Of a stretch of 64,000 bases of DNA, positions 21,241 to 33,982 are shown in pieces. The translations under genes were made by a program, and so were the position numbers. Positions within the stretch are counted from its first letter, which is position 1, and every line of letters starts with the position of its first letter. The notes below the pieces were generated by a model. The model searched no databases and had not been told where the DNA came from. It saw only the letters and a list, made by a program, of their open reading frames with translations. Where the stretch lies: contig JAIWQS010000215.1 in NCBI GenBank assembly GCA_029891385.1, forward strand, positions 186,001 through 250,000, read 5' to 3'. This stretch comes from Erythroxylum novogranatense (taxonomy: Eukaryota > Streptophyta > Magnoliopsida > Malpighiales > Erythroxylaceae).

Positions 21241-24167
21241 TGTAGTGCCCCCTTATCGCAGGGTACACACCGGGATGTTCGAAGGTCATTTCAGTACATA
21301 TCCTATAATAAGGGTGAGCTACATTCGATCACTACATTCACTTCATATAGCATCATAACATTAATCCCTTATAAGCATCAAAAGGAAATCAAAGTATTTT
21401 TAAAACCAATTTTTTCCTCATTTCATTACATAAAATCGAAAGTCTACATTGTGTCTTTCAACCTTTACTACTTGTGCATCATCAAGACCTAGTACAAAAG
21501 TACTACATGAATAAGGAAAATATATAAAATCTATCTAAGCCATCCAAAAATCCTAGATGACTTACCTTTAAGCCATATCTTCTCTTGCCAAATCACAATC
21601 CATATGACTAGTAAAGCCTCTCAGTAGCTAGAGTCATCTCTCAGTGCTGAAAAGGCAATGTTGCAATTTTGGTGAGTTTTGCGAACTCAATAAGGTAACC
21701 ATCATTGATGGTTCACTCAATTCATGCAACACAACAATTCCCATAACCTATAATTCACAACTTTGCATAATGAACACATATCACATTTACATTTAAAAGC
21801 AAATCAATTTGGCATTTCAAACAATCCACATACTTGTTTAAAATGCATATGAAATGCCCATGAGACTCTTTTCCCATTGTTACGTTGTTGTAGGCAAACT
21901 CTATCAAAGCCATGTATTGATCCCAAGCTCCTCTAAACTCCAATACACAAGCTCTGATCATATCCTCAACAATCTTGATTGTCCTCTCACTCTATCCATC
22001 TGTCTGAGGATGAAATGCCATACTGAAGTTCAACTTAGTACCTATAGCAGACTACAAGTTCCTCCAAAACCTCGAAGTAAATCTGAGATCTCTGTCCAAT
22101 ACAATAGACACTGGAACCCTATGTAGTCTCACCACCTCATTCACATATCTCCGGACCAACTGATCTAGTGAGTTATTCTCTCTCACTAGTAAGAAGTGGG
22201 CCAACTTAGCCTTCTCGGATCTGGAAAGCGCCCCCAAGCCCATCAATGTCCGTTGGACAGACCTGTATGTCCATTTACACAAGATAGCAATAGTAAATTG
22301 CAATTTTGACCCTCTAAATGGCCAAATCTTGCTTTGCAGTCTCATAAATGTTGTATATATAGAAGTCCTCTTTCAAACTGTCTATGAATGATCTCAATCT
22401 GAGGTTTCTAGAGAAAGTTATTCCAATTATCCCAAGATAGCTACAATATGATTGAGGATATAAACATGTTTGATTCTTTTGGCCATAACTTCATCATCTA
22501 ACCTCTAAATGAAGTGATTATTGAAGTAATAGATTCCTAACACAAATTTCTATCTCTTCATAAAAATTGGTAGCATTATGAATTGATTTGAAAAGGTTTT
22601 ATTGAAGGAAAGTGAGGGAATCTGTTGGAATAGTATGAACTGATATGATTTCACTAAACATACTTAGGTATTTTGGTTATATTTTGATCTTTAGTCATCC
22701 AAATGAGATTATTTTTAATTTGGAGTAAACTAAAGAAATAGGGCTACAAATTATATGGGAAAGTCTAATTTGATATAGTCTCTAAGAGGTTCAAATTCTA
22801 TATGGAAGTTGTGCAAAGTATACTGCTTTAGTATAGGAACAGTTCGAAAATGTTTGAGACATATCTTTCAAAATACTGAACCAAATTGAATGATTTTGTG
22901 ATGAAATTGATGGTAAGATACCGGGATTATCATGAATATGCATTGTACATATTTCATTTCATTCATGTGCATTGTTAAAAACTTATGATTGTACAAATTG
23001 TGATGGATGTGTTTATTGTTTGTTATAGAGGAGCAACTGAAACATCAACCGAAAAATATTACCGAAATTTCCAGGCATTAGCTTCAGGAGCAGCCAGTGA
23101 GTAACCTAGATGGTTTCTCTCAATTATTGTTTACTTAAATTATGTTTTGAATGATAAATGAATGTGAATTGATTTGTGTTGATTTTCGGACAGAAGGTTC
23201 GATAATTGTGAAATGTGGAGTGTATATTAAAGTGCTACTTGAATGTGAATATGAAGAACTATGTGTTTCATAATATGATTGATTGTGATAGATGCATTCC
23301 ATACATGAGTGCAAAATCAGATAATGACAATTGTGATCAGAGTAGCCACCGATCAGAGCTTAAAGCTTAAAGTACGAAAAGAGCCTCGAGCTCAGACAGT
23401 GTTTAAGAGCCTAAGGCTCACTATGTAAAATGAGCCCTGTATCCTCATCAAATAAGGGACAGTTATTAATGAGCCCGGTATCCAAAATAAATGTGAGACA
23501 GTTCAGGCACTCAGTCACAACAACATAACAATGGGGAAAGAATCTCATAAGCATTTCATATGCATTTTTAACAAGTATAAGGATTGTTTGAAATGCCAAA
23601 TTGATTTTCTCTTAAATGTAAATGTGATATGTGTTCATTATGCAAAGTTGTGAATTATAGGTTATGTGAATTGTTGTGTTGCATAAATTGAGTGAACCAT
23701 CGATGATGGTTACCACATTGAGTTCGCAAAACTCACTAAAATTGTAACGTTGTCTTTTCAAGATCAAGAGATGACTCTAGCTACTAAGAGGCTCTACCAG
23801 CCATATGGATTGTGATTTGGCAAGAGATGTCATGGCTCAAAGGTCAGTTGGCTGGGATTTTTGGATGGCTTAGATAGATTTTATATATTTTCCTCTTTCA
23901 TGTAGTACTTTTGTACTAGCTTTTGATGATGCACATTTAGTAAAGGTTGAAAGACATAATGTAGACTTTCGATTTTATGAAATGAAATGAGGAAAAAGTT
24001 GGGTTTTAAAATATTGTGATTTTCTTTTGATACTTATAAAGGATTAATGTTATGACTCCATGTGAAGTGAATGTAGTGAAAGAACGTAGCTCACCCTTAT
24101 CATAGGATATATACTGGAATGACCTCCGAGCGTTCCGGTGTATACCCTGCAATAAGGGGGCGCTATA
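21241..24167. mobile_element. K: inverted-repeat LTR structure with captured integrase piece
   Basis: It starts TGTAGTGCCCCC (an LTR 3' end read backward) and ends GGGGGCGCTATA (an LTR 3' end read forward). The arms 21241-21890 and about 23512-24167 are inverted copies that look roughly 90 per cent identical by eye. Between them lie a minus-strand integrase fragment (21893-22210), a minus-strand F-like LTR piece (22225 to about 22445) and plus-strand LTR modules. It is not a normal element; the flanks (ctaaa, tgttt) do not match. Confidence 0.7.
21893..22210 (-). pseudogene. Gypsy integrase core fragment in K
   Basis: On the minus strand the sequence reads chromoviral integrase words in two frames: HFLLVRENNSLDQLVRRYV, then LDRDLRFTSRFW (second catalytic Asp region), then after a gap EFRGAWDQYMALIEFAYNN. 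It resembles 44210-44520 of element B. Both ends join LTR sequence directly, so the piece was brought in by template switching or rearrangement. It is non-functional. Confidence 0.8.
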
Positions 24168-25389
24168 TGTTTCATAAGAGATGATGCAAGGCTTCCTTAA
24201 CTCCCAAGGAAAGGCATAAAAAGACATGTTCGATGATCTCAAGATACCAATTACAATATGCCAAAAGACAAACTTAATCTAGGTATATATTCATTCATTT
24301 TGTTACTTGTTTAAAATTAATCATTACTTTATTTTATTTATAAGATTATTTTTTCATGTGATAGTTGCTTAATAAGACCAATTCATAAGTAGTGTTCTAG
24401 AATTGTAAAGTTTATAATTTGAATTCTCAGTCAATGTGAGAATATAACTGGGTGAGAAAGGAACTGAAACATAATTGAATTCATTCATTCTAAAGAAAGA
24501 AATAGATTAAAGCACAAGTAATTAAATGATCTACTTTTTTCAATATAACTTGAATCTTTGAGAAATTGCATGTTGTTGTCATTATTAAGTTGAATATAAT
24601 TTTTAATTATTTTATTGTATTTATTTACAAATACGCTTAATAGAATCAGTAGTTATGTAGATCCAATTTGCTTTGATTATATTAACCTTTTAACATATTA
24701 GATCTTCAGGAATCAAGTTTTATACATGAGAGTGACTTAGAAAATAATCTTAGATTGAAAATTATTGTCATGTTATTCATTGCATTGAGTTTGAATGATG
24801 GTGATGATGAAAATTTCCTTAATAATAAGGACTTCATAGCAAATCAAGTTTTCACTTTTTTCTTTCAATTTTACTTGTTTTTAATGTATACATTAAATTA
24901 TATATATATATATAATACAAATATAAATTTTAAGTAAATATATTTTTATTTCATGTTTTACTTCTACTTTGATGTATTCCTTGACACAAACTCTTGTTAG
25001 TATGCTTATAAACTTAAATTTTTCTTATTATATAATGTTCGATGTAATCAATTATAACAATTTAAGCACTCTGAATTATTCCTAGTTTTATATTCATGTG
25101 AAAACTAAACAATGTTTTATTAATTATGATTTTTATATAAGAAATAGACAAAAAGTAATATTAATAAGAATAAAGAGATAGTTATGATATAAAATTTATA
25201 TTATTATGATTTTTGAGATATGGTTGAAGTAAAACTAAAAGTATATAACACAATATATCAATATATTGAGAGACTATTTTATAATTTTATAGAATTTAAG
25301 GACTATCTTATAATTTTAGGACATTACTTGAAGTATCTATATTGTATTATAATAGAACTAAATTCAGTACTAGATTCATTATAGTATTT
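24168..25389. other. AT-rich stretch without recognised features
   Basis: No LTR, reading frame of note or RNA gene was recognised. It contains a (TA)n run at about 24898-24917. It could be an old degraded element or original intergenic DNA; it is the least repeat-like part of the window by eye. Confidence 0.4.
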
Positions 25390-26191
25390 GTGAATCAACA
25401 TCCATGAGAGGCATTTTACCATTTCCAAAAGAGCTGCTCCATTGGCTACTTGAATAGCGTCACTCACCAGTATGGTTGAGAAAGCACCACCCTTAATCTA
25501 TCTGGGTCTCCCAATCAACAAGAAGACCTTCCATCCTCAAATGTACTCCAATTGTAGAGAAAATTCAAAGAAGAATAGAATCCTGGGCGAATAAATTCTT
25601 ATTGTTTGCTGGAAAAATTCAACTTATCAAATGAGTTCTAAGTTCCTTGTATACTACTAGTGCTCACATATCTTCCTTTGGGAATAGAAAGAATACTTAA
25701 AGACTTCTTATGGAATGTGTCAATGGGAGTTAAAAGGAAGTGCAAAAATCAAATAGACTGACATTTGCTACCTAAAAGAAGGAGGGTTGAGTATTACTTT
25801 TGTTAAACTCACAAACCTGTCCCTCATATATGGTGGATTATCGAAGATAGAAAATCTTTATGGCTATATTCTTTATGGATACGGTGGATACATTCCTATT
25901 TTCTTAAAGGGCAAAGCATCTAGACTGTCTGTATGTCTCCAAGTAACTCTTACTTTCTAAATCAATTATTACACTTGAGAAATCTTGTTTAGGACAGTAT
26001 GACTTGCGCCATTGGTAACGAAAAGCTAATTTCCCTATGGTTCAATAATTGGACATGCCAAGAAACTCTTTACCATACATAACAATTGCACAGAGCTCGT
26101 ATCGATTTCCTTCCATATACCAAAACAAAATCTTTCATCAATGGTGATAGACGACATTTTCCAAAGAACCTCGATCACTTGTAACCTTCAT
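25390..26191 (+). pseudogene. LINE (L1-type) reverse transcriptase C-terminal fragment
   Basis: The translation gives a plant L1 word order: YLGLPINKK, then RRIESWANKFL-type sequence with AGKIQLIK, then a KEGGLSI motif, and IGNEKLISLWFNNW before the zinc-binding region. These are in order but in several frames with internal stops. The catalytic palm lies upstream and is not seen. LTR L interrupts it at 26192 (flank ttcat), so this is an older layer. Confidence 0.75.
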
Positions 26192-28595
26192 TGTAACATC
26201 CCGTCCTTATATTAAGGGTTAGAATTTAGATTTCAATGATGGAGAAAATAGCAATGTGAGCGTTAGAAAAAAAATTGCATTTCATGCTCAGCATAATGTC
26301 AACATACATGCATGTGAATTTGAATTTTTGCACATATGAAAATAATTGTACATACACTCATTGACATTCTAGGTATATTGAATTATAATGGGATATATTA
26401 AGAATTGTGGTTATAGTGAATGAGTTAAATGAAATGGAGTAGAAGGACTAGAAATAAAAATTGAAGTGTTGGATTTTAGTGAATAGAAATCATCTGAGAA
26501 GTTACTAGGAATGAATAGTTAAGGGAGTTAAATTTGATCTGAAACTTCCATGAATAAATAGAACTAATCTAGATGTATTTTAACAAAATTGTCTTCATGA
26601 AAGTTGTAGATCTTTCTTTTAGCTTTCCATTGATATAAATTTTGCAATTTTAGGAGTTCTGGATCAAAAGTTATGAATTTTTGAAGTATGAGATTCGGTG
26701 AAAATGAAAAAGAAGATACACGACGGTGACATTTGGATTTTAGGTGGAAAAGCACCGTCATGTATAAGCTTGATAGTGACATTGAGGTATAGTGAAAAAT
26801 GGCAGTTTGCACCCTCATGCTTAAGCACGATTGCGCATTTGAGGTTTTTCCTATACTGAATAGTCTTGCTTCTTTTGATCATAAATCCTTCTCTAGACAT
26901 CCAAATGACTTGGTTCTTGAACCATTGGACTCTTAAGACATTGCTCTACCTCTACACCAAAATTCATAACAATCTGAAAACAATTAAGAGAGATTGAGTG
27001 GAAAACATGGGACAAGTTTGACACCCATGACTTTTCTCACACCCATGATTTATTCACATAGGCGTGATTTTTTCCACTCATGCCCGTGAGTTAATTGCAA
27101 GAGTGAATGTTTAATTGTCTTGTCATCCTACAGTGCTCCTTAATAGTTTACTCTCTTGTGCAAGTTGAACCGTCTTGCTTCTTTCGACCATAACTTCTTC
27201 ACCTGATATCTAAATGACTTAATTCGTAGATCAATACATCCATAAGACATTGAATTACATTTCCACCAAAAATCATAGCTTTCTGAATTGATTTGGTTGG
27301 TGAATTTAAGATGGAAATGTGACTGTGTTGAAGTATGATAATCGATAGGATTAATTTACTAAACATACTTTAGTGTTTTGATTATATCTGGATCTATAGG
27401 ATTCCAAATGAAATTATTTTTTATTTGAATTAGACTAGAGAAATAGGACTACATATCATATGAAAAAGTAGAATTGTTATTCAGTCTCTAAGATATTCAA
27501 TTTCTAGATGGAAGTTGTGCTTAATATACTATTTTGGACAAGAGCATTCCAAAATTTTTTGAAGCATATCTTTCGAATAACTGAACCAAATTGGATGATT
27601 TTGATGTCAATGGAGACATAGGATATAGGGGAATATGTTTCGAGAAGAAAGTGTTACAAAATAACTTCAGTATAGGGGTTAGAAAGAACATGCAAAGCTA
27701 ACCTGAAATGTTGTGTTTATAGAAAAAACTAAAAATGATTTAGTAGGTTATAACTTGTGATTATAGTGGTATTATTGAGTTTTAAACTTAAGTATAAACT
27801 ATACTTAAGTAAGTCTTAATGAAGGGAAGTGGATAAGTGGATAAGAAATGGACAGGTGTCCAAGCTACAAAGTTAATATTTTTATTAACCTTGAAATACA
27901 AGCTGTTGTCCTTGTCTCTATCCTTCTTCAAGCTTCTTTCCCTAGTTGGTCTTAAACATAGAGTTTTTCATCAAATCTTCACTAGAATAAAATCTTAGTT
28001 TTTGCTATCCACTATCACTCTTTTTTTTAATTTCTTTCTTCTATCCCAAGAAAGACCGAACCTCCCTGACATCTTTCAAGATGTTATATGTGGTTGCATG
28101 AGGAACTAGGGTTCACGAGATTTTTGCAAATGTTAGAGCTTCAAACAAGTAAGCTTGTTATGATTATGTATTTTTGTATAAACTAAAGCATGCATCATGA
28201 TTTCACTATAAAATGGTTAAGAAATAGTGATATCCATATTTTCTGGAAAATGAGTGAGTGAGAAAATTGAGGTATATCGTATTTGTTGATTTTCTGTGGG
28301 TTTGATGACCGAAATGTTATGAGATAGTGTTAAACTAGTTTTGGAGTTGAAAGATCAACTAAAATATGTATGTGATGAGAACAGAAAATTTTGGAGAAAT
28401 GATTATGTGAATGCTCTGTTCATGTTGATGTTTTCACTATCTGTGAGTATGTGTGTGTGTGTGTGTGTGTATGCATATACATGAGTTTTGAGCATTTTAG
28501 AGATGAACAAAAGAATGAGTTTAGAGTGGAAGAATAGTTGTAAGGTGATGTTCTCATATGAGAATGAATGATTAAAAATGAAAGTTTGAGGGAGA
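26192..28595 (+). repeat. LTR L, first segment (plus strand)
   Basis: It starts TGTAACATCCCGTCC and shares modules with D, J, F and K. It contains a decayed cassette (26700-26840) with GACGGTGAC/CACCGTCA words, repeated modules (26590-27640), a donor-like CAA|GTAAGC at 28149 and a (TG)n microsatellite. Around 27650 a new LTR-start-like segment follows the modules, so L may be internally duplicated. It is interrupted by M at 28596. Confidence 0.65.
28446..28471 (+). repeat. (TG)n microsatellite
   Basis: About 11 TG dinucleotides, followed by ATGCATATACATG. Confidence 0.9.
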
Positions 28596-30108
28596 TGGTT
28601 GAACCAAAGTTTCTTATATAAATTGGTGACATTTTCATGATTTTTGTTACACTTCTTGGCTCTTATTTTTAGATTTTATACTTAACTTGACTCTTGAGTG
28701 TTTTCCTTTACTTTATGTGGTTTGAGAGTAAAAATTGTCATAAATAATTAGTAATTACACTAAATTAATTTTCTAGAACAATTGATACTGCAAACTACCA
28801 TTTGTTTATTGTAGAAGACTCAAGGAGTAGAGGCACGGAGTGAAGGCTAAAAATGATAAGTCAACAAGTCGGACAACAGGAAAGTTCGTCGTGGTGAAAG
28901 TTGATGTTTTGCCGCGATGAAGTATGAAGAATTCACAGAAAATTTTCAGAAAAATTTCGCCGCGGCGTGAAGTTCACATCACCGTGACGAAGAAACCAAA
29001 AACTCCTAGTAAAACCTTTCAGGAAAAGTTCACCGTGACAAACCTTCAAAAATCTGAACCATTTCTAGAAGTTTTACCCACTGTTCCAATCCGACCTGAC
29101 AACCCATGTTGAAAAGAAGCCTAATTTAGGATAAAAGAGAGCCAACACGGGAGAAGAGGGCATCGCTGGATCATTCATTTTTCTCTTTATCATTCGGATA
29201 ACTCTTCTACACACTCACACCATCATCTTCCCTCATCCATACACTGTTTTCTTCTTTTCACCGTCGGCTGCTACTATGGATGCTAGTGGGTTCTCGATTC
29301 TGAAGGCTCTTGAAGCTATGTGTGGCTAGGCACCTCTCCCCCTCTTGAAGATGTAGCAATGGCTTGAGTTTTATGGGCTTAAAAAAGGGAGTGACTCAAT
29401 CCAACTTTAGCTATAATTTATCAATTATTAGGTTTACGATTTGTAATTTATAGTTCTTGATTAGAGTTTAATCAAGTGTTGGACACTCAATGTGTTGTTG
29501 GGATTTGTTGATGTAGAACTTTGAGCTTAGATATATGAAGTCTCATATATGTTTATTTGTGATCTGGTTGAATCTCTTTTATCTTGCATGGTTGTGTTTG
29601 ATATTTAGTTGATTTGAGATCCCAAGCAACTTATTGCATTGATTTACCCACTACACACACTAAGGGCATTTAACAAGGTCTTAAGAAATGAAGTTCATTA
29701 ATTAAGACCTTGGACTTAAAGAGTTCTTTAAGTCTTACCATTTGAAACTTAGTGATTTCCACTACCATCAAAAATAGATTTCGAACTATGATAGCCAAAG
29801 CTCATTTTCAAGAGGATTCTATCACCATTTGATCATTGTACTTATTTTTCCGATTTCTATTCCCAAAATCCAAAAACACTTTTTACACATTTTTCTTACA
29901 ATTCATTTAATTTTGTTAAGATTTTCAAAGATCATAACTCCCTTCCTTGACAATTTAGCTTGCATTTAATGACATATAGGTTAGCTTAGATCCATTCATT
30001 TAGGTTCTGATTAGGTAAGACTACCCAAGGTTGCATTCTATATTGCAATCCTTATAATTAAATTTCTGATTTGAACTACAAGGGTAAGAACAAAAAGGCT
30101 CGAATAAG
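28596..30108 (+). repeat. Solo LTR M (Athila-like)
   Basis: 1,513 bp starting TGGTTGAACC (variant of TGATTGAGCC), flanked by GGAGA at 28591-28595 and 30109-30113. Its order matches H and C: GC cassette, a decayed TATA region near 29130, the GATGTAGCAATGGCTTGAG block at 29349, and a closing part in which the usual GATCA end is eroded. No internal region, so it is a solo LTR. The eroded ends make it one of the older insertions. Confidence 0.75.
28866..29045 (+). promoter_or_regulatory. Decaying GC cassette in LTR M
   Basis: One intact CGCCGCGGCG palindrome (28958-28967) sits among eroded copies such as CGTCGTGGTG and CACCGTGACG, which differ from the intact words by C-to-T or G-to-A at CpG. 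Confidence 0.7.
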
Positions 30109-30113
30109 GAGAG

Positions 30114-30776
30114 GTGAAGAAAATGCAGAAGTTGAAAAATGCAGAAAATGTGAAGGTAATATGAGCGAGTGTGATTTTCTATTTTTTATGATTATGAAAA
30201 ATGATAGATTCTGATTTGGCTGTGATAAGTTGAGTTGAAATGAAGTAGGAATGAAGAGGAAATATTGAGGAAATAAGGTAGAAGTGATAGAGTAAGCAAA
30301 AGAGATGAATTAAGATGAAATTGATGTTGAAGTGTGCTAGACATGTATAGATGCAGTGTTTCTATTGAACATGCATCTGTATTTTTTCCATATCTTGGTC
30401 TATAGACATCCAAATGGGATGTTTTTAAGTTCATATTAAACTGCAGACGTATTAATTTTTTTTTTTGAGGAATTAAAATTGAATTTTGTCTCTAAAAGTT
30501 TCAAAATTTAGGTTGAAGTTGAGTTTGTAGATTCTGTCTTAGTTTGGAACTGCCTGTAGTGTTTTTAGTATAACTTGAAGAATATCAAACCATATTGCAT
30601 TAAATTGGTTTCATTTTAAACTTAAGAGATAAAGGAACAACTTTGTAGAAGAGAGTTTGGCCTGAATCCTTCATTTACCTTGTCAAAATTGCCATGAAAC
30701 ATTAACCTGAAGGTTTGTTTTCAGAAGGGCCAGAATGAAGTTTGTTTGTGACTCTTAAGGGGTCACAAGGGATCTC
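30114..30776 (+). repeat. LTR L, second segment
   Basis: It continues L between M and element A. It contains the module with CTATAGACATCCAAATGG and CTCTAAAAGTTTCAAA. The last five bases, ATCTC, are the left target copy of element A. Confidence 0.6.
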
Positions 30777-30868
30777 TGTTGGGCCCCGAATTTTTTTATT
30801 TATTTTTTGATTTATTGATTTAATTGACTTATTCTTTAATTTTGCTTTAATTGTTTTAATTATGTGTT

Positions 30869-30876
30869 TATATAGA
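30869..30876 (+). promoter_or_regulatory. TATA box of A 5' LTR
   Basis: TATATAGA lies about 90 bp into the LTR and is repeated in the 3' LTR near 38723. The GA-rich exon-like leader and donor follow 250-450 bp downstream. Confidence 0.5.
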
Positions 30877-31319
30877 TATATATTTCATTGAGTTTTGGAA
30901 TTAGCAAGTATGATTGGGATTAGAAGTTAGAAATTAAATGAAGGCTTGGACTTAATGTTGGAAAGAATGGGCTTTATAGAATAAGTGGAATAAGAAGAAG
31001 GAGGATTAGAAATAAGTGGATTATGTGTAGTGGGCTTGTGAGGAGGAGAGCCCAAAAAGGGATTGTAAGAAGGAGAGCTCAAAACTATGTAGTTTTGAGG
31101 TAGGATTTTAAGATGAGAATAAAAGAGTTAAATGAATTAAAGGAAGAAGGAGAGGAAGAGAGATTGTCGTAAACCAAAAGGAAAGAAAGGAAGAGAAGCA
31201 AAAAAAAAACGTGAGGGAAGAAAGAAGGAGAGCTTTCGGCCAAGAAGAGGGAGAGTCGTAGGAGGCTTGAAGGAAGGAAGAAAGAAGAAGAAAAAGGAAG
31301 AGGAAACTACTTGTGAGAG

Positions 31320-32215
31320 GTAAGTTCCATCTTTGTTTGAGTTAGGTTCAAGAATGGAAGTTAGGGTTTGTGTAGAGATTGAGGAAAGATAGAGGGAAAG
31401 GTGAGATCTATGGATTTTAGGGACTTTTAAGCTAAGGTTATGGTTATTCTAGCTTAAATGTCTCATGGGTAGGTTAGGTTTAAAGTTTATTTGCATCTTT
31501 GCTTGATCTGTGAATATTATAGCTTTCCTTTAAAATGTATTTCTTGAATGGAGTATATTTTAATTGAAGGAACTCAAGAAAACCCCACTCAAGACAAGGA
31601 GGAAGGGCAATCTTGATTTCGGTTTCCGACGATAGGTGGGTAACATTTTTATAGTTGTTGTGTAATGGGAAAATGCCCTATGTGTGCTATCTTTGTTGAA
31701 TGGTGTGTATATTGAAAGTGTTTTCATTTGCTTTGCAAGAAAAAGAAAGAAACTATGATGATTTGATAGAATGAAAGAAACATAAAATGCTATGCTTGTG
31801 CCTTAATGTGTGAACATAAATTGGTTGTGATTGGGCAAGAGAGAACCTACTTTGATAGTCACATGCACGTTAACCCCTTAGCCTTCTCCCGGCTGCCTGC
31901 TTGAGGCTTACGAGATCCGAAAAATGGACTCGTCGTGTTTACGGTAAAACTTCAGTTTTCCGTCGTGTTTATGGAACTCTCGAGCCAAGTGTGTGCATTC
32001 CATCCTTTAATTGTGTTTATGATGCATAATATGTGTTTGATTGATATAGAGTCTCATATTATGCCTTATGTGATGGTTTTGGGTTATTGGTGTTTTATAT
32101 GATAAATTGCTATTGTTCGGATTCTAAATTGTGTGTTGTGTGGCTCATTACTCGATGGCTATAAACATGTTAGCCACTGAGCCGTGTTAGCTCACCCCCC
32201 ATTTTCCCTCCTCAG
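31320..32215 (+). other. Candidate leader intron in A 5' LTR
   Basis: Donor GTGAGAG|GTAAGTTCC follows a GAAGAAGAAAAAGGAAGAGG-type enhancer-like stretch. The acceptor CATTTTCCCTCCTCAG|GTGCA ends at 32215. Both sites are retained in the 3' LTR (39164 and 51490). The candidate intron is 896 bp; unlike D and G, its cassette lies downstream of the acceptor. Confidence 0.5.
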
Positions 32216-33120
32216 GTGCAAATTCTAGTTGATCGCGGAACCTTACAAGGCATCGGGCATAACTCCAAGAATACTAGAAACTTTTGTATTAAGTTAGTAT
32301 CTAGCTTTGGAATGGCTTTATAAGCATATTGATCATTGAGCATCTCATATTTGTATTTTGTACTTGACTCTTGATGAATATGATGATATGTAATTAAATC
32401 CATGCTTGAACTCTGTATGTTTTGAGAAGAGAATGAGAGCTCTAGTACTCTCTTTATCATGTGTTAGTGTTGATTTGAAAGCTGCATGTGGCCTTGAAAT
32501 AGTATGTGTATGGGTATTTTAATTATTGAATAGCTATTGAAGTTACGCATGATTCAGGTGATGTGCTCATGTGGTCAGTTTTGAGTATATTGTGTTGTGC
32601 TGCAAATTCTGTGTTGTTTTAGGTTGAATAGGATCATTTAGACTTGTTGAAGGTGCTAGATGAGCTGTAGAGCTTGTTCATGAGGTGTAATGAGTTAGTT
32701 TTGAGGTTTTGATTGCAAGGTGTGAGTCGTTAGAATTATATGCAGGTGCTGTCTAAATGGCAGATTGTCAAGCAGAGCTTTGAGTCCACTTTTGACCCTC
32801 ATGGAGTTGGAATATAGGTTAGTGATCTTCATGAAATTTGTAGATAATTATTTTACCTTTCCATAGACACTAAGTTTGTTAAATTTGGAGTTCTAGGTCA
32901 AAAGTTATGGTGTTTGTAAGTTTTGGTACTGTTTAGGAGGAGCTAGTCGATCGGCCTTTGAGTAAATTTTTGTTTCCCTTAGTGGCCCAGCTTGTCTTTG
33001 AGTCTTTCTTGAAAAATGTAGATTTTTCTTCTAGCTTTCAACGCTCCGACCGTGTCTGATTTGGACCCTAGAGTCAAATGTTATTAAGGTTAGAAGTCGA
33101 TAGGTCGATCATTGGTAGGT

Positions 33121-33187
33121 CACCCATGTGGCCTTGACCTTCCTTGTATGCACATGACGCTGAAGCGCCTCAACGCCGCCTTCAGCG
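33121..33187 (+). promoter_or_regulatory. Short cassette in A 5' LTR
   Basis: A 67-bp GC-richer block with CGCTGAAGCGCC and CGCCGCCTTCAGCG, an inverted pair of CGCTGAAG/CTTCAGCG. The flanks (GGTAGGTC and TTTGGGGTCG) equal those of the unrelated 177-bp block in the 3' LTR. Confidence 0.7.
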
Positions 33188-33793
33188 TTTGGGGTCGGTT
33201 TTGGCCGACCGACCCCTCTCCCTTCTTTTGGCCATAACTATTTATGTAGAGCTCCGATTGACCCCATTTTTGAAGCGATGGATTTCTAAGAAAATTTTCT
33301 ATCTTTTTATGCCTGATTTACCAGTATTGCTTTTAAATTGAAAAGGGTGGTTTGAAACAAAGTGTGGAGGTCGGCTGATCAAGTCTGAACATACTTTACT
33401 AATTTTGAGATATCTTGAGCTGTAGAGCTCCGATCGAAGCGATTCATATTTTAAATTAAACTAGAGACATAAAACTACAAGTTTTATGAAGGAGCAGATC
33501 AGCATTTCATCCTCTAAAGTTTTCAAATTTTGACATGAAGTCAGTAGAGGGTTAGTTTTCACTGTTTTCTTTAAGATAGTATTTTAACCATAACTCCTTC
33601 ATTTCTAATCCAAATTGAGCGTTTTCAGTGGCGTTGGAATCGTGAGATCATGAGGAACAATTTTCTTAAAAAGCCAATCCCAAATTTTTCTATTAAAAGT
33701 TTCTTTATTCGTGGCCAGTTTGTGTTCGTTTTGGGTCCTCTATGCTTATATGGGTCCGAATGTTGGGCCTTGGAGACGGGGTCCAACATTGTT

Positions 33794-33811
33794 TGGTATC
33801 AGAACTTAGGT
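33794..33811 (+). promoter_or_regulatory. Primer-binding site of element A (initiator Met-tRNA)
   Basis: TGGTATCAGAACTTAGG five bases after the LTR matches the complement of the initiator Met-tRNA 3' end (TGGTATCAGAGCC...) with a few changes. This is the usual primer of chromoviruses. Confidence 0.8.
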
Positions 33812-33982
33812 TTCACTCCTAGGCTTAGAATGCATAGTAGGAAATCGTTTGCTATGTGATTAAATGTTTGCATTATGAAGTGATTGTTTGTACTAAGTGA
33901 CATGCATATCATGCATACATATGGAAACAAAAGATTAAAATGAATTGTAGCTAATTATAAATGTTTTCATTGAAGGAGTAAG

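Larger units (their letters stand above)
30777..33788 (+). repeat. 5' LTR of element A
   Basis: 3,012 bp. It has a TATATAGA box (30869-30876), a GA-rich leader (31130-31320), donor (31320), acceptor (32215), repeated modules (32810-33640) and a short cassette (33121-33187). It aligns with 38638-39720 plus 51159-53180 almost throughout, except at the cassette. Confidence 0.9.

Noticed and set aside
24755..24937. A 60-codon frame in the unrecognised AT-rich stretch.
   Set aside because: Low-complexity hydrophobic end running into a (TA)n repeat; no support for a gene.
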